Source: Brevibacterium oceani (lineage in GTDB: Bacteria; Actinomycetota; Actinomycetes; Actinomycetales; Brevibacteriaceae). From it: 64,000 bases of DNA. Below, piece by piece: positions 54,305 to 63,491 of the stretch. The notes under the pieces were generated by a model, which was not told the origin of the DNA, ran no database searches, and was given only the letters and a program-made list of their open reading frames with translations. Position 1 is the first letter of the stretch. Every line of letters begins with the position of its first letter. Position numbers and translations under genes: made by a program. The stretch spans positions 1 to 64,000 of the forward strand of contig NZ_JABKDE010000013.1 of NCBI RefSeq assembly GCF_013623835.1, given 5' to 3'.

Positions 54305-55287
54305 TGATTCGCCTGGAGAATCTGAGGAAGAACTATGGGGCCTTTCGGGCTCTCGACGGCATCAGCCTGGACATCGAGGAGGGACAGATCTTCGGTCTCC
54401 TCGGCCCCAATGGGGCCGGGAAGACGACGACCGTCAAGGTTCTGTCCACACTGATCCGCCCCGACTCCGGCACCGCCGTCGTCGCAGGTCACTCGGTGAC
54501 CGCCGATCCCACGGCCGTCCGCCGCAGCATCGGCCTCTCCGGCCAGTACGCGGCCGTCGATGAGAAGCTCACCGGGTACGAGAACCTCGTCATGGTCGCC
54601 CGCCTCTACGGGATGAGTCGCCGGGAATCGGCGGGCCGTGCCCGCGAGCTGCTGGCCGAATTCGGTCTCAGCGACGTCGCAGGCAAACGCGCAGGCGCCT
54701 ATTCGGGAGGCATGCGGCGACGACTCGACCTGGCCTCGGCCCTGGTCGTGCGTCCGCCGGTGGTCATTCTCGACGAACCGACCACCGGGCTCGATCCGCG
54801 CGCGCGGCTCGACACCTGGGAGGTCATCACCACCCTGGTCAGAAGCGGCACCACCGTGCTGCTGACGACCCAGTACCTGGAGGAGGCCGACCAACTGGCC
54901 GATCGCATCGCCGTCATCGATTCCGGACAGGTCATCGCCGAGGGAACCTCCACCGACCTCAAGGGCAAGCTCGGTGCCGAACGCATCACACTGACGCTGA
55001 CCCACCGCGACTCCCTCGACAGAACCCTGCGGATCCTCGACCGCATCTTAGGCGACTCCGCCCACCCGCAGACGGACGCGTCGGGACTGCGCATCACCGC
55101 GTCCGCACCACTGGGACAGAGGGATCTGCTGCAGGTCCTCGCCGCCTTGGAAGACGAGGGGCATTCCGTCACCGAGGCGGCCCTGTGCCGTCCGACGCTC
55201 GACGACGTGTTCCTCGATCTCACCGGACAGCCCACCTCGGCGAGGCCCTCACGGACACCGGCCGACACCGCCGAGGTGGGAGCATGA
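54304..55287 (+). CDS. ABC transporter ATP-binding protein, DrrA-like
   Basis: The product is 327 aa from GTG 54304 (TAGTG overlap). Walker A is GPNGAGKTTT, the Q-loop area is IGLSGQYAAVDE, the signature is YSGGMRRRLDLA, Walker B is PPVVILDEPTTGLDPR, and the switch region reads LLTTQYLEEADQLA. A C-terminal extension (about 225-310) is typical of drug-resistance exporters of the DrrA/DrrB type. With the next gene it would export the NRPS product. It ends in an ATGA overlap with the permease. Confidence 0.93.
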   Translation: MIRLENLRKNYGAFRALDGISLDIEEGQIFGLLGPNGAGKTTTVKVLSTLIRPDSGTAVVAGHSVTADPTAVRRSIGLSGQYAAVDEKLTGYENLVMVARLYGMSRRESAGRARELLAEFGLSDVAGKRAGAYSGGMRRRLDLASALVVRPPVVILDEPTTGLDPRARLDTWEVITTLVRSGTTVLLTTQYLEEADQLADRIAVIDSGQVIAEGTSTDLKGKLGAERITLTLTHRDSLDRTLRILDRILGDSAHPQTDASGLRITASAPLGQRDLLQVLAALEDEGHSVTEAALCRPTLDDVFLDLTGQPTSARPSRTPADTAEVGA

Positions 55288-56084
55288 CCACGCTCGTCTC
55301 CGCCGCTCGCGACAGCTCCGTCATCGCCTGGCGCAATCTGCTCACCGTCCGTCGGACTCCGGGGGCCCTGGTCACGGGGGTCGTCCAGCCGGTGATCTTC
55401 GTCTTCCTCCTCGCATTCGTCTTCGGCGGCAGCCTCGGCGGTGGGCCGTACCGGGAGTTCCTCATCGGCGGGATCCTGGCTCAGACGCTGACCTTCAATT
55501 CCTCCTTCACCGCCGTCTATCTCGCCAAGGACCTCCAGCTCGGACTCATCGACCGTTTCCGTTCGCTGCCGATGTCACGGGTCGCCGTGATTCTGGGCAG
55601 AACATCCTCGGACCTGGTCACCAGCCTCATCTCCGTGGCCGTGACGATGATCTGCGGTCTGCTCATCGGGTGGCGCATCACGGAGGGATTCGGCTCGGCC
55701 CTGCTGGGCGTCACGCTCCTGCTGCTCTTCAGCTTCGCCATGTCGTGGATCGGTGCGGTCATCGCACTGACGGCCAGGAGCGTCGAGGTGGCACAGAGCC
55801 TCGGCCTCATCTGGCTCTTCCCCGTCACCTTCATCTCCGGAGCCTTCGTCTCGATCGACACCCTTCCGGGCCCGCTGCAGACGATCGCCGCATGGAATCC
55901 GATCACCGCGGTCGCCACCAGCGTCCGAGAGCTGTTCGGCAACGCACCGCCGGCAGGGTTCGTCACCAGCACGGGCTGGGCGGCCGACAACGCCGTCATC
56001 TATGCGCTCCTCAGCTGCGTCGCGGTCATCGCCGTCTTCTCGCCCATCGCCGTCTCCCAGTACCGTCGGATCAGTCGGAGATGA
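55284..56084 (+). CDS. ABC-2 type permease, DrrB-like
   Basis: The product is 266 aa from ATG 55284 (ATGA overlap). Six membrane segments are present, with an N-terminal WRNLLTVRRTPGALVTGVVQ before the first helix. The family block FRSLPMSRVAVILGRTSSDL and the C-terminal helix pair with PVTFISGAFVSIDTLPGPLQ (the conserved ABC-2 signature) are clear. It forms the membrane channel for the DrrA-like ATPase. The stop overlaps the PPTase start. Confidence 0.92.
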   Translation: MTTLVSAARDSSVIAWRNLLTVRRTPGALVTGVVQPVIFVFLLAFVFGGSLGGGPYREFLIGGILAQTLTFNSSFTAVYLAKDLQLGLIDRFRSLPMSRVAVILGRTSSDLVTSLISVAVTMICGLLIGWRITEGFGSALLGVTLLLLFSFAMSWIGAVIALTARSVEVAQSLGLIWLFPVTFISGAFVSIDTLPGPLQTIAAWNPITAVATSVRELFGNAPPAGFVTSTGWAADNAVIYALLSCVAVIAVFSPIAVSQYRRISRR

Positions 56085-56824
56085 CGAGAGCCGCGATCGA
56101 ATACCTCATCAGCGACATCACAGCGATCGAACGGGTGCTCGCCGATCACCCGTGGCTCGGTTCGCTGCTGTCACCGGACGAGGATGCTCGCGCGGACCGT
56201 TTTCGCAGACCCGCCGATCGGGCCACGTTCCGAGGGGCGCATCTGATCTTTCGGCTCATGGCGGCTCGCCGCCTCGGCATCGATCTCGACGAGGCCGGCG
56301 AATTGGAGCTGATACGCCGCTGTCGCACATGCGGCGGCCCCCACGGCAAGCCGGCGATCCCCGGGGCGGAACTCAGCCTGTCTCGGTCGAACGGGGCCGT
56401 GGCGATCGCCTCGGCGCCTGGGACCTCACCGATCGGAGTCGACATCGAACAGGTCCCGCCCGATGTCTTCTCCGGCTTCGACGACTACGTACTCGGCCCG
56501 ACGGAGACTGTGCCCGAGGGCGGCGATTCCGTGCGTCGGCGCATCGACGTCTGGGTGTGCAAGGAAGCCGCGGTGAAGACCACCGGGCATGGGCTGTCCG
56601 TGCCGCCCGGTGATCTCACGGTGACCGAGGTTGCCGACCGGCGATCAGGAATCAGCCCGCGCGGACGATGGACGGCCGCGATCGCAGCCCCCGGATATTC
56701 CGAACTCGACGCACTCAACATCTCTCGGCTCACGTGCCCTCGACCCTATGTCGCGGCGTTGTGCAGTGCCGCTCGAATGCCCGTCGAGGCTGTCGGTCTG
56801 CAGGAGATTCTCGCCGGACGGTGA
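56081..56824 (+). CDS. 4'-phosphopantetheinyl transferase (Sfp type)
   Basis: The product is 247 aa from ATG 56081 (ATGA overlap). The PPTase motifs are FRGAHLIFRLM with the CoA-binding Arg, PHGKPAIPG, SLSRSNGAVAIA, GVDIEQV with the Mg2+ Asp, and WVCKEAAVKTTGHG, the WxxKEA motif. It transfers phosphopantetheine from CoA to the T-domain serine of the NRPS, making the operon self-sufficient for activation. CRTCGGPHGKP matches the Cys-containing loop common in this family. It converges with the next gene, with 31 bp between. Confidence 0.93.
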   Translation: MTRAAIEYLISDITAIERVLADHPWLGSLLSPDEDARADRFRRPADRATFRGAHLIFRLMAARRLGIDLDEAGELELIRRCRTCGGPHGKPAIPGAELSLSRSNGAVAIASAPGTSPIGVDIEQVPPDVFSGFDDYVLGPTETVPEGGDSVRRRIDVWVCKEAAVKTTGHGLSVPPGDLTVTEVADRRSGISPRGRWTAAIAAPGYSELDALNISRLTCPRPYVAALCSAARMPVEAVGLQEILAGR

Positions 56825-56855
56825 GGGTGCATGCAGCCCAGCGAGACAAGCCTCC

Positions 56856-58574
56856 TCAGGACAGAGCCCGATCGCCGAGGACTTTCCCCGGGTTGAGGTT
56901 CTGTCCGGGGTCGGTGGCGCGAAATACGGCATCGACCATGAATGCCCCCGGCTCGCTGATGTCGTCGACGAGCCACGGCTGGTGCTCGGTGCCGACTCCG
57001 TGGTGGTGCGACAGGCCTCCACCGGAGTCGATGAACTCCTGCTGAATGCTGTCCTTGACGTCCTGATACTCCGCCAGCGCTGTGTCCTCGTCCGTGTAGG
57101 GAATCGCGAAGGTGAAGTACAGGCAGGCGCCGCCGTGATAGCTGTGGGACAGATGGCAGAACATGAACCCCGGTCCGCCCTGCTCGCTGCGGGTCTGGCG
57201 GAATCGCTCGTGCACCCGAGCATGGACGTTCTTGAGATCTCCCCACGTCACTCCCGTCTCGCAGACATCGCCGAAGACCTTGTAGTTGAGCAGGAAGTCA
57301 CGCAGATACGGGGTGTCGAACTTCTTCTGATCGTAGACGGCGCCGGGCCCGGAGCCGAGGCTGATTCCGCCTCGGTGAGCGATGAGTTCCTTCACCTCGG
57401 CCTTCTCACGTGCCACGCGCTCCTTCGACCCTTCGAAGCAGACGTATGACAGGCACATGCCTTCTGTCGTGTCCCACCCTTTGGACCGCAGGTAGGCGAA
57501 CAGGGCGTCCTGACCGCGAGCCGCGATCGTTGCCTTCACACCCTTCGGCTCAGAGACCATCGCGAGACTGAACCGAGTCTCGGGCCCGTCTGAGAGACGG
57601 GTGAACGCGGGCGTGACCTCGGAACGGGCGATGTCGTGCATGGCCTCGACTCCACTAGCCCAATCGGGGAAGAGGTAGGCGATGACCTGCCGCACCTTCG
57701 GCAGCCGATGCACCTGCACCGTGCATTCCGAGATCACACCGAGACGGCCTTCGCTGCCGAGGACCATCTCATGCACCGAAGGACCCGAATCGCGGCCCGG
57801 AATGGGCTTGCTCACCATGACGCCACGAGGGTGGACGACACGAAGACCCCGCACGATGTCTTCGATGTCACCGTACTTGTCCGACTGCATTCCCGATGAC
57901 CGGGTCGCCGCCCATCCTCCGAGGGTCGAATAGCTGAACGAGTCGGGGAAATGACCCACCGTCCATCCGCGAAGATTGAGCTGCTCCTCGAGGTCGGGGC
58001 CATATGCTCCGGCTTCGACTCGCGCGAGGCCCGAATACTCGTCGATGTCGATGACTCGACGCATCCTCCCGAGATTCAGCGAGACGATGGGACGCTCCTC
58101 ATCCGGACTCGGGGTCACTGAGCCGGAGATGCATGAGCCGCCGCCGTAGGGAATGAGCACGAGATCGCGGTCGAGGACGAGAGCGAGGACAGCGGCGATC
58201 TCATCCTCGCTGCCGGGGTAGACGACGGCGTCGACGAGGCGGGTGATCGGCTCGTGGCGCACCCGGTAGAGGTCCGGCAGGGAGCGGCCGAACGAATGGA
58301 TCACGCGCAGTTCGTCGTCGACGCTGACATTGTCCGACTCGACCACGGCGCCGAGCTCGTCGAGAAGCGTCGATGACATTCGCGACTCAGGTATGGTCAG
58401 ATCGCTGAGCACCGGGGTGGTCGGCCGCGGAGCATTCCAGAGGTCGAGACCGACTTTGTCCTTGGCGATCGCGGCGAAGTCGGGTTTGGTCTCCCACCGG
58501 AAGTCGACTCCTTCGGCTCCCCAGCCCCACCAACGGTGCCGTTTGACGTCCTGCATTCTCATGGGTTCGCTCAT
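56856..58574 (-). CDS. FAD-linked oxidase, probable alkyl-dihydroxyacetonephosphate synthase
   Basis: The product is 572 aa. The N-terminal RHRWWGWGAEG is the WWGWG motif of the AGPS family. The FAD-binding region has PYGGGSCISGSV (about 143) and GGWAATRSSGMQSDKYGDIE. The active-site motif SHHHGVGTEHQPWL (about 520) carries the His residues that AGPS uses to swap an acyl chain on acyl-DHAP for a fatty alcohol, forming the ether bond. Length fits the family. It overlaps the acyltransferase gene by 4 nt (ATGA). Close relatives include bacterial alkylglycerone synthases and some FAD-linked oxidases of unknown use, so the reaction is inferred from motifs plus the FAR, SDR and PlsC neighbours. Confidence 0.85.
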   Translation of the reverse strand: MSEPMRMQDVKRHRWWGWGAEGVDFRWETKPDFAAIAKDKVGLDLWNAPRPTTPVLSDLTIPESRMSSTLLDELGAVVESDNVSVDDELRVIHSFGRSLPDLYRVRHEPITRLVDAVVYPGSEDEIAAVLALVLDRDLVLIPYGGGSCISGSVTPSPDEERPIVSLNLGRMRRVIDIDEYSGLARVEAGAYGPDLEEQLNLRGWTVGHFPDSFSYSTLGGWAATRSSGMQSDKYGDIEDIVRGLRVVHPRGVMVSKPIPGRDSGPSVHEMVLGSEGRLGVISECTVQVHRLPKVRQVIAYLFPDWASGVEAMHDIARSEVTPAFTRLSDGPETRFSLAMVSEPKGVKATIAARGQDALFAYLRSKGWDTTEGMCLSYVCFEGSKERVAREKAEVKELIAHRGGISLGSGPGAVYDQKKFDTPYLRDFLLNYKVFGDVCETGVTWGDLKNVHARVHERFRQTRSEQGGPGFMFCHLSHSYHGGACLYFTFAIPYTDEDTALAEYQDVKDSIQQEFIDSGGGLSHHHGVGTEHQPWLVDDISEPGAFMVDAVFRATDPGQNLNPGKVLGDRALS

Positions 58575-59305
58575 TTCTTCGTCCTTTCCGGCGATTCAGC
58601 GTGTTCACTGCCGACACCGATGTCATCGGCTCCCGCGGCGAAGAGCTCCGCCACGAGCTGCCGCACCCGCGCGGTGAGTTCAGAAAGCGATTCCTCGTCT
58701 CGGGCGGTGACCGGTTCACCGAAGACCACACGCACGGGCGGCCTGCCCGAAACAGGCCACGATCGTCCCTTGGGCATCGCTTCGAAGCCGCCGATCACGG
58801 CGGTCGGCACGATCGGGACCCCTGCGTCGACAGCCAGTTTGATCGACCCCGCCTTGAAATCGGCGATCGTGCCGTTCTTCTGGCGGCCTCCCTCGGGAAA
58901 CAGCAGGACCGGCACCCCAGACCTCAGAAGGGCGCGAGGGACCTTCGCACTGCCGCGAGCAGCTTCCCGATAGATCGGAAAGGCATTGAAGAGCCAGCGG
59001 ACGAAGAGCCGCTTGTGCCACGAGGTGAAGAAGTAGTCGTAGGCGACTCCGGTTGCCAGAAAGCGCGACTGCTTCCGCGGCAGGCTCTGCGCGATGATCG
59101 GCGCATCGAGATGGGAGGTGTGGTTGGCGATGACGAGGAAGCCTCCGTCGAGCCGGCGTACTGCCGGCGCAATCGTCACCGTCTGTGTGATCGTCGAACG
59201 GACGAGGCCGCGGAAGAGGACACGCTGGAGAAGGAATCTCAGTGTTGCGCGCGAGCGGGATCGGTACTTCGTCGGCGCCGGTTGTGGGAGAGTGTGATCA
59301 GTCAT
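58571..59305 (-). CDS. PlsC-family 1-acylglycerol-3-phosphate acyltransferase
   Basis: The product is 244 aa from ATG 59305, the start that gives the usual family length; the frame extends to 59485 without a clear ribosome binding site. The catalytic HX4D motif is HTSHLD and the substrate-binding block is PEGGRQKNGTIADFKAG. VPIVPTAVIGG and PVRVVFGEPV are the later family blocks. It would acylate the sn-2 position of 1-alkyl (or 1-acyl) glycerol-3-phosphate. It shares an operon with the alkyl-DHAP synthase (ATGA overlap), so an ether-lipid substrate is plausible. Confidence 0.85.
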   Translation of the reverse strand: MTDHTLPQPAPTKYRSRSRATLRFLLQRVLFRGLVRSTITQTVTIAPAVRRLDGGFLVIANHTSHLDAPIIAQSLPRKQSRFLATGVAYDYFFTSWHKRLFVRWLFNAFPIYREAARGSAKVPRALLRSGVPVLLFPEGGRQKNGTIADFKAGSIKLAVDAGVPIVPTAVIGGFEAMPKGRSWPVSGRPPVRVVFGEPVTARDEESLSELTARVRQLVAELFAAGADDIGVGSEHAESPERTKK

Positions 59306-59450
59306 CACTGAATGTTCGGAGCCGACACCACTGATGGATTGGCATTCCGACGACATTCTTCGTATCTGGCGCGCGGCGACCGGCTGCGAAAGTGACTCGC
59401 AATGATCACCGGAGTCCGAGTGAGTTCTTCCAGTATTGAACATCGTCGCC

Positions 59451-60233
59451 CTAGACCTCCTGTTGCCGTCGGGAAGTGAGTGCATCAGAGAGGTGATGGA
59501 TCACCGGACGCGGTAGCAGTCGCAACGTCATCGAAATGACCTTCCATCGCAGCTGCGGCACGGAGATCCTCTTCCCACGTGCGACGTCTCGAAGGCATCC
59601 CTCCACGAGCATATCCGAGTCCATCCAGAGGAACCCGGGAATCGATGTTCCGGCAATACCGGCTCGGGAATGAAATTCGGTGCGCACCCAACCAGGCACC
59701 AGAGCGGTCACGTTCACTCCCATGCCCGAGGTCTGCACGGCAAGCGCCTCCGAGTAGTTCTGCGTCCACGCCTTGATGGCGGTGTAATTATTCTGGGTCA
59801 GACTCGCACTGACAGAACAGACGTTGATGATCCAACCACGTCCCCGCTGCTTCATCGCCCGAGCGGCGGCTCCACCGATGACCAGGACAGCGCGCTGCAT
59901 CACTTCGAACCCCCGATCGTGGTCGGAGACATCGTGACTGAGCAGGCTCGAACGCACAGAGAAGCCCGCATTGTTGACGACGATGTCGATGTCGGGTTCG
60001 GAACCGGGTTCCTCGATCCGCGCAGCCACCTCAGCCTGGGCCTGCCTGTCCGCGAGGTCGGCGACCATCGTTGCGACGTGCACCCCGAAATCGCTGCGGA
60101 TCTGCTCTGCGAAGGTTTCCATAGCGATCGGATCTCGAGCCACGAGAACAAGGTCGACGCCGCGCTTGGCGAAGGCGCGGGCAAATGCCGCACCGATGCC
60201 AGCGCTGCCACCGGTGATGAGAGCCACATTCAT
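59451..60233 (-). CDS. Short-chain dehydrogenase/reductase
   Basis: The product is 260 aa from ATG 60233. The NADPH-binding loop is LITGGSAGIGAAFARAFAKR, the structural motif is VNNAGF, and the catalytic Ser-Tyr-Lys set lies in NVCSVSASLTQNNYTAIKAW (Ser and YxxxK). It resembles DltE/17-beta-HSD12-like reductases that act on fatty or keto substrates. Beside an alkyl-DHAP synthase, the missing step is reduction of alkyl-DHAP to alkylglycerol-3-phosphate, which this enzyme could do. This role is inferred. It is transcribed ahead of the PlsC and synthase genes, across a 145-bp gap. Confidence 0.83.
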   Translation of the reverse strand: MNVALITGGSAGIGAAFARAFAKRGVDLVLVARDPIAMETFAEQIRSDFGVHVATMVADLADRQAQAEVAARIEEPGSEPDIDIVVNNAGFSVRSSLLSHDVSDHDRGFEVMQRAVLVIGGAAARAMKQRGRGWIINVCSVSASLTQNNYTAIKAWTQNYSEALAVQTSGMGVNVTALVPGWVRTEFHSRAGIAGTSIPGFLWMDSDMLVEGCLRDVARGKRISVPQLRWKVISMTLRLLPRPVIHHLSDALTSRRQQEV

Positions 60234-60333
60234 ATTGCTACGATACAGGCATCCATCAATGCGACCGCACCGAATCACTGATGACCGCTGCGTCCGTCCA
60301 TGCCACACTGTCCTCTCTCCGATAGGTTCCCGA
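60234..60333. promoter_or_regulatory. Divergent promoter region of the ether-lipid locus
   Basis: Only 100 bp separate the start codons of the reductase and the FAR-HAD gene, so both promoters and any regulator sites must lie here or slightly inside. No clear palindrome was seen. Confidence 0.4.
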
Positions 60334-62580
60334 ATGCAACAAAGTCGATATCTCCTCACGGGTGCCACCGGGTTCCTTGGTCAAGCGGTGCTTCAAGCCC
60401 TGCTCGAAAGTGATCCCCACGTGCGCGTCACCGCACTCGTGCGTCCCCGGGGGGACCGGTCAGGACATGATCGTCTGCAGCGGATCCTCGGTAAGCCGGT
60501 CTTCGCTTCCTGGATTTCTGAGGTCGGCGAGGAGGCAGTGCATGAGGCCTTCGATTCACGTGTCACGGTCCTCGAGGGCGATCTCGCTGATCTGCCGCCA
60601 CTGACCGATCGCTATGACGTCGTGATCCACTCCGCGTCGAGCGTGTCCTTCGACGCCGCCATTGACGAGGCCTTCCACACCAATGTCGGCGGAGTCAAGC
60701 GACTCTACGCCGCCTTGGCGGAATCGAATCAGGATCCCCACGTCATCCATGTCTCAACAGCCTATGTCGGAGGAATCGCAAAAGGTGTCGTGCAGGAGTC
60801 CCGGCTGGGTCACACCGTCGATCATGACGGTGAGTTCCGAGCCGCACAACTGGCCAGGGAGAGCGTCGAGGCAGAGTCCAGGCAACCCGAGAAGCTGCGC
60901 CGTTTCATCCAGATGGCTCAAGCACAGAGCTCTCGGATGGGCCCCAAATCCGTCGCAGCCGGCGCAGAGGCTGCCCGGGAGAAGTACGTGAGGGATCGGC
61001 TCGTGGAGTTCGGGCGCACCCGGGCACAGTCGCTGGGCTGGACGGACATCTACACCTTCACCAAGGCTCTGGCCGAGCGCATCGGCGAGGAGTGGGCCGC
61101 CGCAGGCCATCAGGTCTCCTTCGTTCGCCCGTCCATCATCGAATCTGCCCTCCGCCGGCCGAGCCCCGGTTGGATTGACGGCTTCAAGGTCGCGGATCCG
61201 CTGATCATGGCCTACGCCAAGGGAAGCCTGTCGGAATTCCCCGGGCACGCCGACTCGGTGCTCGACATCATCCCCGTCGACTATGTCGTCAATGTCATCC
61301 TCGCCCTTGCCGAGCAAGGTCCTCTCGAGCGGCAGCCTGCCGACCACGACAGCGGCTCCGGACAGCCGGACCGAGGTCATTCGGACTACTACCAGGTCGT
61401 ATCGGGCATGAGCAATCCCCTGCCGTTCCACCAGATGGTCGGAACCGTCCGCGAGTACTTCCTCGACCATCCGCTGCCTGACAGCGAAGGTGTTCCCATG
61501 GCGGTGCCCGAATGGAGCTTCCCCAGCTCCGAACTCATCGAACAGCGCATCCGGCTGAAGGAACTGGCTACGGGCGTCGGCCGCGAAGTCGTCGAGCGGC
61601 TGCCCGCCTCGACGCGCACACGCGCCCTGACCTCACGGCTGCGCAAGACCGACGCCAAACTGAAGTCACTGCGTCAGTTCGCCGACCTGTACCAGCAGTA
61701 CACGAAGACGGAGATGATCTTCGACGATGCGAACACGAGACGTCTGCTTGAGCGGCTGCCGGAGGACTGCCCGACCAATCGCAGGTTCGACGTGACCGAG
61801 ATCGACTGGACGGAATACTTCCAGGACGTCCACATCCCGGCGATCACAGAACTCACCCGCAGCTATTCGCGCAGACGCCGACAGAGCGAGGCCACGCCCA
61901 CTCCGCGTCCCCTGCCGCCCACTTCCGAGGCTCTGGCCGTCTTCGACCTCGACGGGACGGTGATCTCAGCGAACATCGTGCAGCAGTTCGCGGCGGTCGT
62001 GCGCGCCACGCAGCCGATCTACAAGTGGCCGGCGATGATGGGAACGATGGCCGGAGTCGTCCCCGGACTGCTGCGCGCCGAGTACCGCGACCGTTCGGAC
62101 CTCATCCGCATGGTCAATCGCCGATATCAGGGCTTTCGCCTCGATGAGCTCCGAGCGGCCGTCACCAGCCGCCTCGGGCAGACGATCCGCGACTCCATCC
62201 GCCCCCAGGCTCGGCAGCTCATCGATGAGCACCGCGCGGCCGGTCACCGCACGGTCCTGCTCACGGGCGCTCTCGACGTCCTCGTCGAACCTCTGTCCGA
62301 TCTCTTCGACGAGGTGGTCGCAACCCGGATGGACGTCACAGATGACGGTGTTCTCTCGGGGTTCCTCGCGAGCCCTCCGCTGGTCGATGAAGCTCGGGCG
62401 AACTGGCTGCGCAAATACGCCGACACCGTGGGCGCCGATCTGGGACGTTCGACCGGCTACGGCGACTCTCTGGGCGATGCCGCATGGCTCGAACTCGTCG
62501 GCAGTCCCGTTGCCGTCACTCCGGATCTCGGTCTCTACGGCCTGGCACTGAAGAAGCGATGGAAAGTGATGGAATGGTGA
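60334..62580 (+). CDS. Fatty acyl-CoA reductase fused to a HAD-family phosphatase
   Basis: The product is 748 aa from ATG 60334. The N-terminal NAD-binding fold is LLTGATGFLGQAVLQALLES, with VIHSASSVSFDAAIDEAF and VSTAYVGGIAKG. The catalytic YxxxK is in IYTFTKALAERIG (about 240), and VRPSIIESALRRPSPGWIDG is typical of male-sterility/FAR proteins. From about 535 a HAD-IB domain follows: VFDLDGTVISAN with the nucleophilic Asp, LLTGALDVLVEP, and YGDSLGD near the end. The first half would reduce acyl-CoA to fatty alcohol; the second may remove a phosphate, perhaps from a lipid intermediate. Fatty alcohol is the second substrate of the alkyl-DHAP synthase encoded divergently. It overlaps the next gene. 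Confidence 0.85.
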   Translation: MQQSRYLLTGATGFLGQAVLQALLESDPHVRVTALVRPRGDRSGHDRLQRILGKPVFASWISEVGEEAVHEAFDSRVTVLEGDLADLPPLTDRYDVVIHSASSVSFDAAIDEAFHTNVGGVKRLYAALAESNQDPHVIHVSTAYVGGIAKGVVQESRLGHTVDHDGEFRAAQLARESVEAESRQPEKLRRFIQMAQAQSSRMGPKSVAAGAEAAREKYVRDRLVEFGRTRAQSLGWTDIYTFTKALAERIGEEWAAAGHQVSFVRPSIIESALRRPSPGWIDGFKVADPLIMAYAKGSLSEFPGHADSVLDIIPVDYVVNVILALAEQGPLERQPADHDSGSGQPDRGHSDYYQVVSGMSNPLPFHQMVGTVREYFLDHPLPDSEGVPMAVPEWSFPSSELIEQRIRLKELATGVGREVVERLPASTRTRALTSRLRKTDAKLKSLRQFADLYQQYTKTEMIFDDANTRRLLERLPEDCPTNRRFDVTEIDWTEYFQDVHIPAITELTRSYSRRRRQSEATPTPRPLPPTSEALAVFDLDGTVISANIVQQFAAVVRATQPIYKWPAMMGTMAGVVPGLLRAEYRDRSDLIRMVNRRYQGFRLDELRAAVTSRLGQTIRDSIRPQARQLIDEHRAAGHRTVLLTGALDVLVEPLSDLFDEVVATRMDVTDDGVLSGFLASPPLVDEARANWLRKYADTVGADLGRSTGYGDSLGDAAWLELVGSPVAVTPDLGLYGLALKKRWKVMEW

Positions 62581-63491
62581 CAAGCGACAGAACACTCCGC
62601 AGCCCCCTCGTCGAACATCCGCCCGGGCATGTCAGAGGACGACTGTTCTCCGATGCAGAGCATCCCATCGTGCTCCGCACAGCATTCGATGTCGACGACT
62701 ATCTTGCTCACGCTCGAGGACGCATCGAAGTCGACTCAGAGCGCATCGAGGTGACCGGAGACGTGGCACGCGATCTCGGCTTCCTATGGCGACTGGAGAA
62801 CTCGGCGCTGGCCGAGACCCGAGCGATGTTTGCCTCCTGGACTTCCAACGAAGCGCGGATCACAGCCTTCGTGACGGGATGGGGCTACGAACGGTACTGG
62901 TTGGCGCGGGCACTGCGCGACATGCTCGAAACCACCCTCAGCCCTGAGGACCTTCGCGGGGGCAGGTCACGGAGACTGCGCGGAATGTGGGTCGAACGGG
63001 GCCTGCCGATCCTCGCACCTGTCGTCGGCGGACTGGTCAAGGAACCTCTCACCGCCGGGCACATGGCCAGGCTCGCGATCCAGGAGGCGGGCCTCCAGGC
63101 AGCTGAACGGGCAGTGCGTACACGACTCAGCGGTGAAGCCGCTCGCGTCCTGACCGAAATCATCGACCGGCGCGAGGCGATCATCCGCTTCTTCCGTTCG
63201 GAGGCGGTGGCTCGGATCCGACGATCACAGATCGAAGCAGTCACCGCTCGTGCTCACCTCATGCGGCCGTGGGCTCCCCTGCGGATCGTCGGAGTGCCCG
63301 AACCGGATGAAGCCAGCGCTCTGACAAGCATCTTCGCTTCTGCATCCGACAGACGACGCCTGATCGACTCGGATGCCGAGATCGGACGATTCCTGCTGGG
63401 GAACCCTCAGCCTTCGATGAACCAAGTGACGGCGGCGCTGCGCTCGACGCGCAGAGCCCATGCTCAAGCAGGGAGAAACCATGGCCTTTGA
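62574..63491 (+). CDS. Ferritin-like paralogue lacking the ExxH metal motif
   Basis: The product is 305 aa from ATG 62574, which has GGAAAG 7 nt upstream; the frame is open further upstream. It has no clear Pfam-style signature by eye, but aligns with the product of the next gene: FLWRLENSALAETRAMFASW and GYERYWLARALRDML correspond to YMCDVEYHTTCFVRELL and NREEFWHGEALAAVL there. The ExxH diiron motif of the second protein is absent here (RYWL). The Glu in LENS and the Glu in IQEAGL are kept. It therefore looks like a duplicated, probably non-catalytic helical-bundle partner. It overlaps the FAR-HAD gene by 7 nt and the next gene by 11 nt. Confidence 0.6.
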   Translation: MVTSDRTLRSPLVEHPPGHVRGRLFSDAEHPIVLRTAFDVDDYLAHARGRIEVDSERIEVTGDVARDLGFLWRLENSALAETRAMFASWTSNEARITAFVTGWGYERYWLARALRDMLETTLSPEDLRGGRSRRLRGMWVERGLPILAPVVGGLVKEPLTAGHMARLAIQEAGLQAAERAVRTRLSGEAARVLTEIIDRREAIIRFFRSEAVARIRRSQIEAVTARAHLMRPWAPLRIVGVPEPDEASALTSIFASASDRRRLIDSDAEIGRFLLGNPQPSMNQVTAALRSTRRAHAQAGRNHGL

